Source: HGM11525 sp045649145
Lineage (GTDB): Bacteria > Bacillota > Clostridia > UBA1381
Length of the DNA: 59,290 nucleotides
Assembly: GCA_045649145.1 (NCBI GenBank)
Contig: JAZRPK010000068.1
Coordinates: forward strand, 1 to 59,290
Reading direction: 5' to 3'
Within the stretch, counting starts at the first letter, position 1; every line of letters starts with the position of its first letter. The notes below the pieces were generated by a model that ran no database searches, was not told where the DNA came from, and saw only the letters and a list, made by a program, of their open reading frames with translations. The position numbers and the translations under genes are program-made. Shown in pieces: positions 57,680 through 59,290 of the stretch.

Positions 57680-59290
57680 TTATTCAGCGTCAGCAGCTTC
57701 CTCAGCTACTTCTTCCTCTGCGGGATTTTCTGCGATATACTTTTCGATATCAACAGGAGCATCCTCTACATCCTCAACTACAGGAGCAGCTTCCTCTACA
57801 GGAGCTTCTTCCTTCTTCTCAACGGGCGGAGCAATCAAAGCTCTGATTGAAAGACTGATTTTGTTAGCGTCCCAATCAATAGCTGTAATCTTAGCCTCTA
57901 CCTCGTCTCCGATTGTAAGTACATCCTCAGGTTTACCGATTCTTCTATCAGCAATCTGTGAAATATGAATAAGTCCGTCTACGTTAGGCATAAGCTCGCA
58001 GAATGCACCAAACGGCATAATTCTTACTACCTTTGCCTTAACAACGTCGCCCTCATTATACTTAGCCTTAGCAACAACCCAAGGATTGTCCTCAGCCTTT
58101 TTATATCCGAGCGAGATTTTCTTAGTTTCAGCGTTTAAGTCCTTAATATAAACAGTAACTACATCGCCTTCTTTAACAACCTCTGAGGGGTGCTTGATTT
58201 TGCTCCAAGAAAGCTCTGAAATGTGCACAAGTCCGTCTACGCCGCCAAGGTCAACAAATGCACCAAAGCTTGTAAGAGACTTAACTGCACCGGTATACTC
58301 CTTGCCAACCTCTGCAGCTGACCAGAAAGCATCCTCAACAACCTTTCTTTCCTCCTCGAGTACGGCACGAACAGAGCCTACAAAACGCTTTTTGCGCTCA
58401 TCCATATCAATGAGTCTAAGTCTTACTTCTGTGTTAAGAAGTGTATCGAGATCCTGAACAAATCTCAATGCAGCGTGTCTTGCAGGAACAAACACCTGAG
58501 TCTGGTTTACAAGTGCAATAACGCCGCCCTTGACAGCTCTGATAATCTTACCGTCAAGAATTTCCTTGTTCTCAAAGGCCTCCTTCATCTTGTTCCAGCT
58601 TTCCATTGCGATAAGCTTTTTCCTTGAGAGAACAACCTTGCCCTCAGCGTCGTTAACTCCGACAACGTAAACCTTAATCTCCTCGCCGGGCTTAACCAAA
58701 TCGGTAACCTTTGCATACGGGTCATCGCTCAGCTGGTCGGCAGCCAACTGACCGTTGTACTTAAATCCACCAAGGTCAACGATAACCTCGTTATTGCGGA
58801 TTTCGACTACTGTTGCATCAACAATGTCTCCGTTGTGCAAGGTCTTGCTTTCTGATTGAGCAAACAGCTCTGCGAAAGACTCTTCGTTTGTCATTTTTTC
58901 GTCCATCGTTGTAAAAACCTCCTCGATAATACGTCCGGGTGTAGATGCACCCGCCGTAATACCTATCTTTCTATTTTTATATTTCACATCAGCAGGTATA
59001 TCCGCCGACGTTTCGATAAAGAAGGCTTCGGAACAGTTGGCTTTGGCGATTTCGAAAAGCTTTGCCGTATTGGAGCTTTTTCTGCCGCCTATCACAAACA
59101 TAACGTCGCTCTCTGCCGAAAGAGCTGCCGCCTCCGACTGCCTGTCCTTAGTCGCACTACATATTGTATCAAAAACTACTACACTTTTGCAAGTGTTTTT
59201 AATATTTTGTACGATTTTAACAAATAATTCTTTATTTATTGTGGTTTGTGCAACAACACAAACATCTTTTTCTGCCAATTCTTGGGGGAA
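57680..59290 (-). CDS. IspH-ribosomal protein S1 fusion (5' end beyond the right edge)
   Basis: The visible 3' part of a bifunctional gene. The first 120 residues are the C-terminal half of HMBPP reductase (IspH), the last enzyme of the MEP isoprenoid pathway, with the cluster Cys segment FDTICSATKDRQSEA, GGRKSSNTAKL and TAGASTPGRIIEEV. Four S1 RNA-binding domains follow (about residues 148-218, 236-303, 325-393, 410-480, counting from a TTG at 59278) and then an acidic tail. The frame stays open to the window edge (FPQELAEKD...), so that TTG is internal. Such ispH-S1 fusions are characteristic of clostridia. A terminator follows at 57634. Confidence 0.94.
   Translation of the reverse strand, partial: FPQELAEKDVCVVAQTTINKELFVKIVQNIKNTCKSVVVFDTICSATKDRQSEAAALSAESDVMFVIGGRKSSNTAKLFEIAKANCSEAFFIETSADIPADVKYKNRKIGITAGASTPGRIIEEVFTTMDEKMTNEESFAELFAQSESKTLHNGDIVDATVVEIRNNEVIVDLGGFKYNGQLAADQLSDDPYAKVTDLVKPGEEIKVYVVGVNDAEGKVVLSRKKLIAMESWNKMKEAFENKEILDGKIIRAVKGGVIALVNQTQVFVPARHAALRFVQDLDTLLNTEVRLRLIDMDERKKRFVGSVRAVLEEERKVVEDAFWSAAEVGKEYTGAVKSLTSFGAFVDLGGVDGLVHISELSWSKIKHPSEVVKEGDVVTVYIKDLNAETKKISLGYKKAEDNPWVVAKAKYNEGDVVKAKVVRIMPFGAFCELMPNVDGLIHISQIADRRIGKPEDVLTIGDEVEAKITAIDWDANKISLSIRALIAPPVEKKEEAPVEEAAPVVEDVEDAPVDIEKYIAENPAEEEVAEEAADAE

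Noticed and set aside
1..59290. Prophage, insertion sequence or integrase genes
   Set aside because: No transposase, integrase, terminase or structural phage gene is recognisable anywhere in the window.

Overview
The window looks like ordinary chromosome from an anaerobic, endospore-forming Clostridia member, probably Oscillospirales/Ruminococcaceae-like. The grounds are an IspH reductase fused to S1 domains, an intact sigma-K gene, short-form HisG with HisZ, a NiaR (3H-domain) NAD repressor, IreB, DHH-type NrnA and a pyruvate formate-lyase activase. Most promoters are consensus TTGACA/TATAAT types with 17-bp spacers. The placement is inference from gene content; no 16S rRNA sequence is inside the window.

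Left part (1-13994, mostly minus strand): the edge holds the promoter and leader of an rRNA operon whose 16S gene should lie just outside. Then come a histidine operon (hisZ-hisG-hisA-hisIE plus a ppx/gppA-like gene), rpsT, and a long translation operon rimP-nusA-rnpM-ylxQ-infB-rbfA-nrnA-trmR-trhP, in which the last two genes make and methylate tRNA 5-hydroxyuridine. ilvE precedes it. Next are two secreted proteins with copper-amine-oxidase-type stalk domains (one fused to an HtrA-like protease), then ilvB-ilvN-ilvC on the plus strand. ilvE and ilvBNC together give much of the branched-chain amino acid pathway.

Middle (20.7-31 kb): a 76-codon unknown gene has a leader that looks like a structured RNA ending in a terminator. 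It is followed by hisH-hisF, two related repeat-containing membrane proteins flanking a TrhA/hemolysin III gene, a CmpB-like membrane protein, a sugar-type nucleotidyltransferase, a DUF975 protein, apbE, guaB and two proline tRNAs.

Accessory island (30.6-35.3 kb): directly beside the tRNA-Pro pair lies an isolated two-gene operon. It encodes a 1274-residue protein (degenerate SIR2-like N-terminus, P-loop NTPase, long helical region, OB-like C-terminus) translationally coupled to a 289-residue helical protein of unknown function. It looks like an uncharacterised STAND-type defence or conflict system and is the best candidate in the window for a new biological system.

Right part (35.4-59.3 kb): NAD synthesis (nadB-nadC-niaR divergent from nadA, with candidate NiaR sites), sigK, a CpXC protein, pflA, an RluA-type pseudouridine synthase facing a YesL-like gene across a symmetric promoter, mnmG, an MBOAT/SGNH surface-acylation pair, a pyridoxal/pyridoxamine kinase, the luxS-mtnN recycling operon, an asparaginase, cysK, a LysM-CAP secreted protein, tRNA-Arg, an AraC regulator divergent from kduI-kduD (kduI carries an extra N-terminal half), a PHP phosphatase, IreB, and the 5'-truncated ispH-S1 fusion.
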